From the NCBI GenBank assembly GCA_015501595.1, contig JADNRX010000012.1:310001-374000 (forward strand): 64,000 nucleotides of DNA, written 5' to 3'. The notes below the pieces were generated by a model. That model had not been told where the DNA came from and made no database searches. It was given only the letters and a program-made list of their open reading frames with translations. This document shows, in pieces, positions 12,312-21,651 of this stretch. Position 1 is the stretch's first letter. Every line of letters starts with the position of its first letter. Made by a program: the position numbers and the translations under genes. Origin of the DNA: Hymenopellis radicata (Eukaryota; Basidiomycota; Agaricomycetes; Agaricales; Physalacriaceae).

Positions 12312-13337
12312 ATGCTCTCCTTCGCCACTCTGCCCAATGAACTCCTAGATGCCGTTTTCAGACATCTCTCACCGCCAGACCTTGTATCTCTCGCTCGTGC
12401 CTGCTCTTCGGCCCTCCCGGTGGCGGAGCGCCTGCTGTACCGCGACTTGGTCGTATCTCCTACCTCCCCGAGCCTCTCGGTCATCACTACACTCTCAAGC
12501 AGGCCAGCGCTGGCCATTAATGTCCAAAACCTCACCATCAACTTGGGCGCCAGTCCAGAGTTGCTGCCCTCATTCTACGACCAGCTCTCTGTGGTTCTCC
12601 AAGCCGTTGTGAACATCACAGGATTGAGCCTATTCCTGCCTGAAGGAACCAGCTGGGTTCTTGGCCTGGATCCTGGAGCGTTCTACCCCAACTTGACACG
12701 CTTCTTCTGCTCTTTCCCGCTGGATTCTCATGTCAAGTCGTTCCTTAAGCGGACGCCGTGCCTCTTGACACTGGAATTAGGCAATGGGCCTAGTGAACAA
12801 TGCACTGTGACATTGCCATCGACATGCGCGCCACGTTTGAAAGATTTCACCGGGCCTTCCGAGGCGGCAGCGACCATTATTCCAGGGCGCCCAGTCGAGT
12901 TTGTTCATCTCACGACTGCGCCTCCCACAGTTGAGGCTGTTGTGGAATTTGTGACGCTCTCCACTGCCAACATCATTTCATTTGGGGCCCATATTGCTTC
13001 CCATCCTATCACTCTTATCCAACCGCTCTGTCATCATATCCCATGGGTGACCTACTTGTCAATTACGACGTCGTGTTCCTTCTCTGAACTTCCCAGCCAT
13101 GTCAGTAATTCATATTCATCTACGGCATTCCCATTGACAAACGTTTACCAGGCCTTCTACGAAGATATTGCCGCTGCGTTATCGTGTTTTCCCTCGTTGC
13201 AGCTCTTTGAATTGTCTGGAATGGTATGGGGATGTGATGCACAGAAGGATGGTCGAGTATGGCAATCTGCGCCCCTTGACGTGGAACCTTCGCCCGAGGT
13301 GGATGATGAAGACGTGTATTTATATTCTTACTACTAA
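12312..13337 (+). CDS. F-box protein, single exon
   Basis: 341 residues with no intron, unlike its neighbours. The N-terminus LPNELLDAVFRHLSPPDLVSLARACS is an F-box, which docks Skp1 in SCF ubiquitin ligases. The rest (LAINVQNLTINLG, LPSFYDQLSVVLQAVVNITGLSL, LETLELG-like strands) resembles the irregular leucine-rich substrate region of the large basidiomycete F-box expansions. The substrate is unknown. The C-terminus is acidic (VDDEDVYLYSYY). Confidence 0.85.
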   Translation: MLSFATLPNELLDAVFRHLSPPDLVSLARACSSALPVAERLLYRDLVVSPTSPSLSVITTLSSRPALAINVQNLTINLGASPELLPSFYDQLSVVLQAVVNITGLSLFLPEGTSWVLGLDPGAFYPNLTRFFCSFPLDSHVKSFLKRTPCLLTLELGNGPSEQCTVTLPSTCAPRLKDFTGPSEAAATIIPGRPVEFVHLTTAPPTVEAVVEFVTLSTANIISFGAHIASHPITLIQPLCHHIPWVTYLSITTSCSFSELPSHVSNSYSSTAFPLTNVYQAFYEDIAAALSCFPSLQLFELSGMVWGCDAQKDGRVWQSAPLDVEPSPEVDDEDVYLYSYY

Positions 13338-13521
13338 AAGTAGCTTTATCGTTGCATGAACTTTGGCTTAATTGTTGTAATACTTACTATAACGGTGCTT
13401 TTGGACAGTTGCTGTTGAACGTTGAACGTTGATGATCGAGAGGCGGAATCACTCCGATGAGTCACCGAATCAACTTCCTTTATCACCACCACGACATTCG
13501 GGATCAGTCCTCGAGGGCGCG

Positions 13522-15217
13522 ATGACTCTCGGAAACCTAACGCAATCGAGACTAAGTTGCATCAGGCAGTCTTACGCGCTCCAAATAATGTGTGTTACTC
13601 GTATTACTGCTCATCTCCGAAACCAACATTCTGATAGGAATTGACTGCAAAACAACTGGGAGCCATCGTGGCGGATCCAAAAGTTCGACAAGATGCACTC
13701 AACTTTTTGCTCGCCGCTGGACTATTCAAGTCTTTCATGGACAAGAAGAACAATCTGAGTTTCAAAACTGTGTCTAAAGGAGAACTCACTGCGTACTGTT
13801 TCCTGAGCTTTTGCATCCGAGCGGACCTAATCTCTTTTCGGCAGGACAAAGGACTTGACAGGGGAAGAGAATCTTGTGCTGGGCCACATCAAGGCGTCCA
13901 ACAATGAAGGTGCGTGTCTTTTGCTGCTGTCAGAGTCGGAACTCATTTAGCGGCTTTGCAGGCATTTGGACAAAACACCTCAAGGCGAAGACCAATCTCC
14001 ACCAGACCGTTATTGATCGATGCATCAAAACCCTCACTCAGAAGCGACTTATTAAACGCGTCCAGTCTGTTCAGGTGCGCCAGATGCAGTAATCGCCTGC
14101 CTCTAGAGTCTTACAACATCATCTCAGCATGCCACACGAAAAATCTACATGCTCGAAGGAATAGAGCCTTCGATTTCCCTCACCGGAGGACCATGGTACA
14201 CGGACAATGAATTGGACACGGAGTTTATTGATACCTTGATGAAAGCATGCCTCAAGCTCATTCGCGACATGGTACGTTGTCATTCATTTCGCTTAGAATG
14301 AAGGTTCACGACATCATAGAGTTTTCCCAACCGCAAGTCGTATTCTGAAGGAGTTCTCTATCCCCTCTCGAATTCCCCGAAATATCCCACGTCACAACAG
14401 ATTGCAAGTACATTGAAGAAGGCTCGTCTCACGGAGACGGAATTGACCATCGAACATGTCGACATGTTACTCAATGTTCTCGTGTTGGATGGCGAGATAG
14501 AGAGGGTACGGCCCCACTTCGTTCTCCTGATCATGCTCATTGACGGGGACATAGGTGCCTGCCTTTGGAACCACTCTCTGGAATGCAGACTTTCTAGAAT
14601 CGAATTCTGAAGACGATGCCGACAGAAAAAGGAAGAAGCGAAAACGGAAACACCAGTCTTCTGATAGCGAAGAAGATGACGACTCGTCGAGGAAACGGAA
14701 GAAGAAAAAGAAAGTAGTCAGCGATGACGAGACGGACAGTGATACCGACCGGGTCAAGAAAAAGAAGAAACTGAAGCTGGAATCGGATTCAGAGGAGGAA
14801 ACGGCAAAACGAAGGAAGAAAGACATGGATGTGTCCGAACGAGAGGACAATGGAAGCGAGGACGAAGCCAAACGAAAGAAGAAAAAGCGCTCCAGACGCG
14901 ATGATAGTCCCTCGGACAGTGATTCAGATGACTCGGATCGTGGACAAGGTCGTAAATCCCGGAAACGCCGCAAACGTTCTGCTTCTCCAATACTTGAAGA
15001 CACGGGCACTTTTTTCTACAGGGCGATAAAGGAGGAACGAGTGTCGCTTGGATGGTCTCAGGCGCCTTGCAGCAAGTGCCCCTCCTTTGCATTCTGCAAG
15101 GATGGTGGACCAGTCAACCCGAGCGAATGTGTATACTACGGGGACTGGTTAGCCGGCGGTACAGTGGAGGCTATCGAAGACGCGGCATATGATAGATTCT
15201 CGTTACTAGCATTCTGA
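13522..15217 (+). CDS. RPC34: RNA polymerase III subunit RPC6 (Rpc34/POLR3F)
   Basis: Winged-helix subunit of the Pol III initiation subcomplex, which contacts TFIIIB. Spliced exons read ETKLHQAVLRAPNNELTAKQ, then ALNFLLAAGLFKSF, GIWTKHLKAKTNLHQTVIDR, RKIYMLEGIEPS, LTGGPWYTDNELDTEFIDTL and the C-terminal iron-sulphur motif C-x2-C-x5-C-x10-C in CSKCPSFAFCKDGGPVNPSEC. A stretch of about 115 residues of Lys/Arg and Ser/Asp/Glu blocks (14610-14990) is inserted before that motif. The start is uncertain. ATG 13522 is one base out of frame with SRKPNAIETK (a missing G would give MDSRKPN); an alternative is ATG 13432 with a 50-nt intron. The stop lies 14 bp from that of the convergent PPTase gene. 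Confidence 0.9.
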
Positions 15218-15231
15218 TTATCTCGATCGTG

Positions 15232-16224
15232 TCATAACTCGCGCATGCAGCGTTCTACAAAAGCAGCCGCATCATGTGAAAAGAGCCATGGGTGTGGCTC
15301 TAATTCGGAGTAAACCTTGGTTTCCGCCTCTTCATCGACGCGCTCGGCTACCACGCCCTGATATAGATCTTCGCCTAGATATGTTGTGAATTTATGAAAG
15401 GCCCATCCTAGGGGGATGCTTCCGTCGACCCGGACAGTTTCCGAGGCCGCGTCATACTCGACGCGTCGAAAGTCAAATCCAAGGCCAAGTCCGAGGGCCT
15501 TGGTGTAAGCCTCCTTCATCGTCCATATCCAGAAAAAAAGCTTTAAGGCTTCGTCATGCGGGACGGAAGATAGACTCCTCCGCTCCAGGTTCGTAAGCTA
15601 GAGAAGAGTCATTAGTGTATTCTCACCATTACCGAGAGGTAGGTACATGCCTGATCTTCCATGGTATCTATGAATGAAGCGAGCGTGTCGCGACCTGGTA
15701 TTCTTACTTTCATAACGTCGACTCCCAAGCTAAAGGACGGAGGACCATGCGCTCCATTCCCAAAGGCCATTGCGATTAGCCCGTTGTCGTGGGAGACATT
15801 AAACGCAAGAGGTGGGTCTATTCCTGGTGTGGTCTGCGGTATGGGTTGTTAGTCATACCAGGTGCGATAGCGGGCAGGGTTACGATGTACGGCTTTCTCG
15901 CTGCAGTCACGCCAAAGGCCATGTCTTTGGGCGCAACGCCATGCTCCTTGAGCATGACACGAGGGAGGAGACGGCCGATCAGGCTTCCTATTGCGGGCTT
16001 CAGTCTCCAGGCGCGCGAGGGCGAGGGTGAAGCTCACTACATGCATCTTCCCTGCGGAAGAACTTGCGTATTCGGATCGCACTCTCCTCGTCTACGAGGG
16101 CCAGGCCGCCTTCATAGAGCTACCGGCGCTGCGTGTCATCGTCTGATTGGACGCTTGGAACGACGCACAGACGCACTTGGTCAGAGACAGCAGCTGGCTC
16201 GTATTTGACAATCCACGTTTTCAT
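15232..16224 (-). CDS. 4'-phosphopantetheinyl transferase (Sfp/AASDHPPT type)
   Basis: Transfers phosphopantetheine from CoA to Ser of carrier proteins (fungal alpha-aminoadipate reductase, PKS, NRPS, possibly FAS). The ATG at 16224-16222 begins MKTWIVKYEPAAVSDQ; introns then give LYEGGLALVDEESAIRIRKF, FRREDACRSLIGRLLPRVML, and AFNVSHDNGLIAMAFG. The Mg/CoA motifs LGVDVMK and FWIWTMKEAYTKALGLGLGF are intact (Asp of GVD, and the W-x-x-KEA helix). It shares a 126-bp promoter region with the divergent MAK32-type gene. No PKS or NRPS gene is in the window, so this is probably the general PPTase. Confidence 0.9.
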
Positions 16225-16350
16225 GGTAGCCAGGTGGAGTCGAGGATTTGCACGTTCCTACGGGACCAATATAGAAGGAAGTCAAGAAACTATGCGTCAT
16301 CGATCACTGATTGCAATTATTATCGAAATCTGATCTTTACCTTCATCTGG

Positions 16351-17747
16351 ATGGCTGAACATAAGCCTCCTCAATTCGTGACGCTTGGGATGTTCATTAT
16401 TGATGAGTTCTCGTTCTTGGACGAGGACGGGAATTCGACTGGCAAAATGCTGTCGCCCCAGGAAAGTCACCGCCCGCTGAGATCGTTAATCTCTGACCTT
16501 GGTATCTGATTCTGACCAACAGATTGGCGGGGGTGGGACGTATGCTGCATTGGGTGCTCGCATATGGTCAGATGCCACGGCACCTCTCTCTATCTCTCGC
16601 GCTGAACTCGTATCTAAACACGTCCAGGCTCGAGCCCGATGAAGTAGGGATGGTAGTCGATAGAGGGCATGATTGGCCCTCCTACGTGCAAAAAGACCTC
16701 GAAAGATACGGATCTGACATCTGGATGTTTCGGGATCAGCCAGATGCGAAAACGACCCGCGCGCTGAACTCGTACATGGGGGATCATCGAAGGTATATCC
16801 CACCGCCGCTAATCTTAGCTAATTTCAATAATGTACAATATATAGCTTTGACTATCTGACACCGCGGATTCGCATAACGCCTCGAGATCTCAAGGGAACG
16901 AGGCTCGCTGGAGCGACACGACTTCATTTCATTTGCTCGCCTTCCAGAGCCTCCGCTATCATGTCCGAGGTACGTGAAGTCCCCGATTGGGATCCAATCA
17001 CGATTTGGGAACCTATACCCGTGAGTCGCGCCCTTTAGTGCATGTCTTTCCGTGAGGAGATAAATCACATTGCAGGATCGATGCGTGCCCGAAGAATTGG
17101 AGCCATTAATCGAAATCCTAAAATCAATATCGATATTGAGGTGAAGTGGATCAGAACGTCGTCTGGTTTGCGCTGACCTATAGCGACAGTCCTAATGCAG
17201 AGGAGGCACTGACCGTTCTGTCGCTGCCATTGCCGCCCACGAAAGAAACAATCGAAGAAGCAGCGCAGAAGTTCCTTGACATTGGGGTCGGGGGCGATGG
17301 TGAAGGCGCCGTAATTATTCGAAGTGGAGAGCTGGGCGCGTACGTGTCGACACGGTCGAAGGGTGGGAAATGGATGGATGCATACTGGACGGCATCCAAT
17401 CCGGAGAAAGTTGTCGATGTGACAGGTTGGTTTAGTTTATTGTGGTGTGAATATTGCGATAATGGAGCTACAGGTGCGGGGAATAGTTTCCTTGGAGGGC
17501 TAGGAGCAGGTCTATCTTTAGCGGATGACGACGTGTACGAGGGTGAGTTCAACAAGCTAGCTATGAGGCAAAGGGCATAACGTACTCATTGTGATTCACA
17601 GCGACCTTGTACGCCACTATATCTGCATCATATGTCATCGAACAAGAAGGACTTCCGAGAATCTCAATGGCTATCGATGGATCTTCACTCTGGAATGGCG
17701 ATTCACCGAAGAAGCGGTTGAAATTGTTGCGAGAGAGATCAACATGA
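16351..17747 (+). CDS. MAK32-type PfkB-family carbohydrate kinase-like protein
   Basis: Start MAEHKPPQFVTLGMFIIDEF. Spliced exons give IGGGGTYAALGARIWLEPDE, VGMVVDRGHDWPSYVQKDLE, the loop WMFRDQPDAKTTRALNSY, SPNAEEALTV and GGDGEGAVIIRSGELGAYV, the ribokinase-fold order. The C-terminal PfkB signature reads VVDVTGAGNSFLGGLGAGL, with Asn where active PfkB kinases have the catalytic Asp (GAGD). Mak32 proteins, as I recall them, also have Asn there. Yeast Mak32 is named for maintenance of the L-A virus satellite, with no known reaction. One intron (16462-16522) has a GA donor. The stop is TGA 17745-17747. Confidence 0.82.
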
Positions 17748-17992
17748 GCAGACAATGTAAGCGTACCATGTAGACTGGAATGGAATCAAGATGTATCCGC
17801 GTATATTCTTCAACTTGCACTGCAGAACGTGAGTCTTACTCGGTCCTTGTTTGTCACTCCGCCGAATGAACGGCCAAGGTTGTTGATGAAGAGATACAGA
17901 GGAGTATGGTACACTGTACAGTACTACAGAGAGTGTCGGTATAACAATAAAGATAGGAAAGGATATATGCGTAGTGGTACATACAGAGATTA

Positions 17993-18626
17993 TCATCCTG
18001 TTGACTGAAACTTGGCGCGGCTAGCAGCGAATAGCTCCTCCTGGGCTGCTAGGAGTTCCTGCTCTGTCAATCCAGACTGTTCAAACTTTGAGACCTTCTT
18101 TTCGCGGTCCTGAATGAAATGTGAGTAACAGATTGAACAAGGAATGAAGGGAGACACCTTCTGTTGTTGTTTGTGGTCTTTGAGGACGTCCTCTACTTCT
18201 GCCGTAAATGAATCAAAGCCGAGTGTCTGTGATAGTAATGGATACAATGTCGACCAAGCATGTATTCGAGGCATACTTTGAGGGCGGTGATAATGTGGTC
18301 CGGGGCAATCGTCTTCTTGGATTCCTTTTCGCATACTTCGTTTGCCTCTGATGAAATTAAGTGTATAAACTCTGCCAAGTCCCAAAGTCAATGCTCTGTG
18401 GCGCCAAGTTGGGCAGCGGGCTCACCGACGCAGCATTCGATGACTAAATCCCGGGTTTCTTTTGCACAGGAAATGTCGTTGGGCAAGAGTTCTGGTTCGC
18501 CATCAACGCGTCGTACAGCGGGCGGTCGTCGGGACTGCGCACCTTGAATCATTTTCGTCACGGTTGCCTTTGGTAGAGACAGGTCCTCGTCGGGCGGCGC
18601 CCCGAGTGTCCTTCGCGGTCAGACAT
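17993..18626 (-). CDS. NCB2: Negative cofactor 2 beta (Dr1), histone-fold TBP regulator
   Basis: Histone-fold subunit of NC2 that binds TBP on DNA and represses or reshapes Pol II pre-initiation. Start ATG 18626-18624 gives MSDREGHSG; then [55 protein letters not shown] and [12 protein letters not shown] build the histone fold. The tail [20 protein letters not shown] and a helical C-terminus ([20 protein letters not shown]) are typical. Between MSDREGHSG and [10 protein letters not shown] the frame slips by one base at the C-run 18600-18603 (one G missing on the coding strand), most likely a sequence error. Divergent with Sm F across 82 bp. Confidence 0.92.
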
Positions 18627-18708
18627 GGTGGTAGGAGGAAAATGCAAACGGGGCCGAGATAATAAAAGGACGACCGGGTTTGGAACTCCGCACGTGCTTG
18701 CAACCATC
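18627..18708. promoter_or_regulatory. 82-bp bidirectional promoter, NC2-beta / Sm F
   Basis: The start codons of two essential nuclear genes face away from each other only 82 bp apart. The interval contains a perfect E-box CACGTG (18691-18696) and an A-rich GATAATAAAAG stretch. There is no room for separate promoters, so shared control is inferred. Confidence 0.6.
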
Positions 18709-19169
18709 ATGTCTGGCGTCAGTATTTTGAACTTGCTGCTCTCTCGATGCTCGCTGACAGGCTTCCAGGTCAACCCAGTCAACCCCAAGCCATTTCTTCA
18801 GGAGCTCACCGGAAAGCCCGTCTTTGTGCGCCTAAAATGGGGACAGGAATACAGCGGTTTCCTTGTTAGCACCGATGGGTTCATGAACCTCCAGGCAAGC
18901 TTTCGTCCCATTTTTTTCTCGACTTGATTGACTTGATGAGGTTTTAGCTTGCGAATACGGAAGAGTTCCAGGATGGAAAGTCGAATGGAGCACTAGGAGA
19001 GGTTTTTATACGGTGCGCTGCCCATTCTTCTGCTCTCATGCGATCGCTGATCTTAATGTTGCAGGTGTAACAATGTTTTGTACATAATAAGTTGCCTTTT
19101 CATCTTTCATATTCCTGCACCTAATTCTGTGTTCACAGGGAGGCACCAGCACCCAGCACTGCCGAGTAA
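18709..19169 (+). CDS. SMX3: Small nuclear ribonucleoprotein Sm F
   Basis: Component of the heptameric Sm ring on U1, U2, U4 and U5 snRNAs. Five exons: 18709-18717, 18769-18894, 18948-19012, 19065-19086, 19137-19169; total 255 nt, 84 residues, in frame throughout. The product begins [20 protein letters not shown]; Sm motif 1 is [20 protein letters not shown] with FMNLQLANTEEF, and Sm motif 2 is [15 protein letters not shown]. The intron after NLQ begins GC (GC-AG). The last intron begins ATAAGT and ends CAC, i.e. AT-AC, because only this join gives [13 protein letters not shown] then TAA. Length matches human Sm F. Confidence 0.92.
18895..18947 (+). other. GC-AG intron in Sm F
   Basis: 53-nt intron, CAG|GCAAGC to TTTTAG|CTT, between codons for FMNLQ and LANTEE, a join fixed by the conserved Sm F sequence. 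No GT lies at that position. Confidence 0.82.
19087..19136 (+). other. AT-AC intron in Sm F
   Basis: 50-nt intron ATAAGTTGCC to CTAATTCTGTGTTCAC. ATAAGT is the U2-like AT-AC donor form, not the U12 ATATCCTT form, and CTAAT is a plausible branch site. A GT-AG alternative (GTTGCC...CAG) would replace the canonical LYIR C-terminus with an unrelated extension. Confidence 0.7.
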
Positions 19170-19236
19170 CGCGTCCTCGATTTCTTCTTGTATCAAAATC
19201 TGTATCTACATACACCCATCAATGTTGTCGTCTTCT

Positions 19237-19759
19237 TCATGCCTCAGGCTTGTGGTCGGAATGTCCGAGCGACCTTTCAGGCTGAATCACATCTCGCAGA
19301 CGTTGTTTCTTGCCATGCCAATCAGCAAAATACATTCCAATCAGAAATCACCTACAAGCGCCTTCAATTCTGGAAATCCGCCTTCAACTTTCCTATCCCA
19401 CAGTAGATGTGGTGTGTTGCGGCCTACAGAGATCCAGACTCGGAATCGTCCTGCTGTTTCTTCTGTATTAAGCGGATGCAGTGAAATGCTGTTGATAATT
19501 GGCGGCGGGAATGTCAGGAAAAGCTCCGTCTGCACCCAAGTTGCCCGGTGCAGCCTGCAATATCCTCAGTGGTGGTATTTGGTATTCTGATATGGCATAC
19601 CAGCGGCACTGTTAGTACATGAGTATGATGCCAGTGACCAATAAGGGATACGAACTCTGTCGCAGAACTCAATGGTTATTTGCTTGTCCCTGTGAACTGT
19701 TCGGGAAAGACAAAGGTTGAAGGATCCAAGAGCGATTTATCAGTGGATGCTTCAGCCAT
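19237..19759 (-). CDS. SelW/SelT/SelH-like Rdx-family thioredoxin-fold protein
   Basis: Rdx-family putative redox protein. After splicing the core reads TIEFCDRCRWLHRATWVQTE, then LFLTFPPPIINSISLHPL, ETAGRFRVWI, LLWDRKVEGGFPELKALKQR and LRDVIQPERSLGHSD. These are the conserved CxxC, the GG-F-P-E-x-K-x-LKQ and the C-terminal LGHSD of fungal members; CxxC is the Cys form, not selenocysteine. The second Cys comes from an 8-nt exon at 19601-19608. The N-terminus MAEASTDKSLLDPSTF (ATG 19759) joins the core only if one A is added to the run at 19679-19681, so the start carries either an indel or an unrecognised splice. It faces PCH2 across 128 bp. Confidence 0.83.
19601..19608 (-). other. 8-nt microexon (TGCCGCTG on the coding strand)
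   Basis: Flanked by introns 19609-19655 (GTTCGT...ACTAACAG) and 19555-19600 (GTATGC...TTGCAG). Inclusion gives FCDR-CRW-LHRATW, the conserved CxxC region. No direct join of the flanking exons with GT-AG sites keeps the motif. Confidence 0.75.
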
Positions 19760-19887
19760 AATGAATGTCAATGTCAAAGATCCGATAAATCCGCCACGCT
19801 TTGTCAGCGAGATCGCGTGGCTTTGTTTACGCGTTGTTTGTTCGAACGCGCTTCTTGAGTGCTCCTTGTTTCTCAACCACGACTACC

Positions 19888-21651
19888 ATGACCGTCATAA
19901 CGGCTCTCGATACATCTAAACCTAGATGGCCAGTACACGGTGCGCCCTGCTTTTCCGACTCAGGAATGCTCTCTGATTGCTTGCAGTCGAAGTCCGTTTG
20001 AAAGCTCGCACAACCGCTCGTTTCGAGACAATACGACTTCATGTGCATGACTGGATCCGCACATTTAACCGCATAAACCTTGCTTCTACCCTTTCAGGCT
20101 GGGAAATTGTGCCAGAGCTGGCCACCACTGTCGATCGCATCATCGTTTCGGAATCATCTTGTCCATCACAGTCACTTCCTCTTGACGAGCTCGTGCTTCA
20201 GGTCCACGTCTATCAACCATCGGAAGCAGAAACCTTCGAAGAGTTCTCCAACAATGGCAAGGATGAGGAGGACGATACTATGGCTGCGAGCGTCTGCGAG
20301 CTCCCTAATATCGGATGGGAAGGACTTTGGGATTCCCTCATATATGCGGATGATATCAAGATGAAACTGCTGGAATATATCCATGCTACACTCATTTTCA
20401 GTGACGCCAACGTAAACTGTCGGTATGCGTCTATTCTCATAGAACCTTTGCTCACTCTTTCCAGTCAACCTTGTCACATGGAATCGTGTGGTCTTGCTAC
20501 ATGGCCCTCCGGGGACCGGGAAGACATCCCTCTGTCGTGCGCTTGCACAAAAACTGTCAATCCGTCTATCCCACCGGTCAGTTACGCGTCCTTTACACGA
20601 GTTCGTCTTGACAATTCCACAGATACACCAACGCTCGCTTGCTGGAAATAAATGCACATTCGTTATTCTCAAAATGGTTTTCGGAATCTGGTAAACTCGT
20701 TCAACGGCTGTTTACGAGTATCACAGAACTCGCAGACGAAGAAGATGCTTTCCTTGTCGTGCTCATAGGTGTGTTTCCTTTCCCAGTTGAATTTTTTTGC
20801 CTCAACCTGGTTTAGATGAGGTGGAATCTTTGACCGCCGCTCGAGCAGGTGCTATGGCAGGAACTGAACCGTCAGATGGTTTGCGCGTACGCATATATTC
20901 GGATTTCTTTTCTATTCCAGACCTCATAGACTTTCGTTAGGTCGTAAATGCCCTGCTAACCCAGCTTGACAAACTGAAACACCGCAAGAACGTACTGGTG
21001 ATGTCCACTAGCAATCTTGTCAAAGCCATAGGTACATTTTGTCAACCAACTCCGTGTTGTACACTCATAGTTCGCTTCCCTCAGATTCCGCCTTTGTCGA
21101 CCGAGCCGACATCATTCAATATGTGGATCTCCCCTCTCGCGAAGCCATTTACGAAATTCTCCGCTCTTCGTTATGCGAGATCATCAGCAAAGGACTCGTT
21201 TCGACAGTGGTTCGTCGTTAATGCATTCTCGCGAACGTCTTGCCCATAACATTTCATAGACAGTACCTAGCTTGCAGACTGCCCGCATGTACGAATTGGC
21301 AGCGCCTGCACAGCCAACAACCTCTGCAACCATGGATGCGCATGCCAAATCGCGTCATGTCGCGTTAAAACTACTGACTCTAGCGGCTACTTGTAGGGCA
21401 AGTTGTGCCTCGTCATTCTCTTCTATCGCTGACAGTCTTTACAGGCTCAAGGTATGTCAGGCAGAGCCCTAAGACGTCTTCCGGTCCTTGCCCTAGCCCG
21501 ATACATTGGTATCGGTAATCTGACGGCGCCAACGCGGGGCGAGGACGGGAAGCCGGGTGCTCCAAGAGGATCGGCGGATGTTGATCTCTGGCTTGACGGA
21601 ATGGAACGTGTCGTTACCGACCTGGCAAAAGAAAAAGAACACTTGACGTGA
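19888..21651 (+). CDS. PCH2: Pch2/TRIP13 AAA+ ATPase
   Basis: Remodels HORMA-domain proteins (Hop1, Mad2) in the meiotic and spindle checkpoints. Start [17 protein letters not shown] splices to [20 protein letters not shown], the N-terminal substrate domain. The linker [20 protein letters not shown] precedes the AAA core. Walker A is [19 protein letters not shown], Walker [20 protein letters not shown], then [20 protein letters not shown] with TSNL (sensor 1) and [15 protein letters not shown] (arginine-finger region). The sensor-2 motif is [18 protein letters not shown]. Key ATPase residues are all present. Several short introns. Stop 21649-21651. Confidence 0.92.

Noticed and set aside
13414..13434. 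Short GTTGAACGTTGAACGTTGA tandem repeat
   Set aside because: Three copies of 7 bp only; too short to be meaningful on its own.
14467..15009. Long minus-strand frame rich in Ser/Phe opposite RPC6
   Set aside because: Complement of the Lys/Glu/Asp low-complexity insertion; the plus strand carries the conserved Fe-S motif.
15232..16224. PPTase as a marker of a secondary-metabolite cluster
   Set aside because: No PKS, NRPS, terpene synthase or tailoring gene is nearby; neighbours are housekeeping genes.
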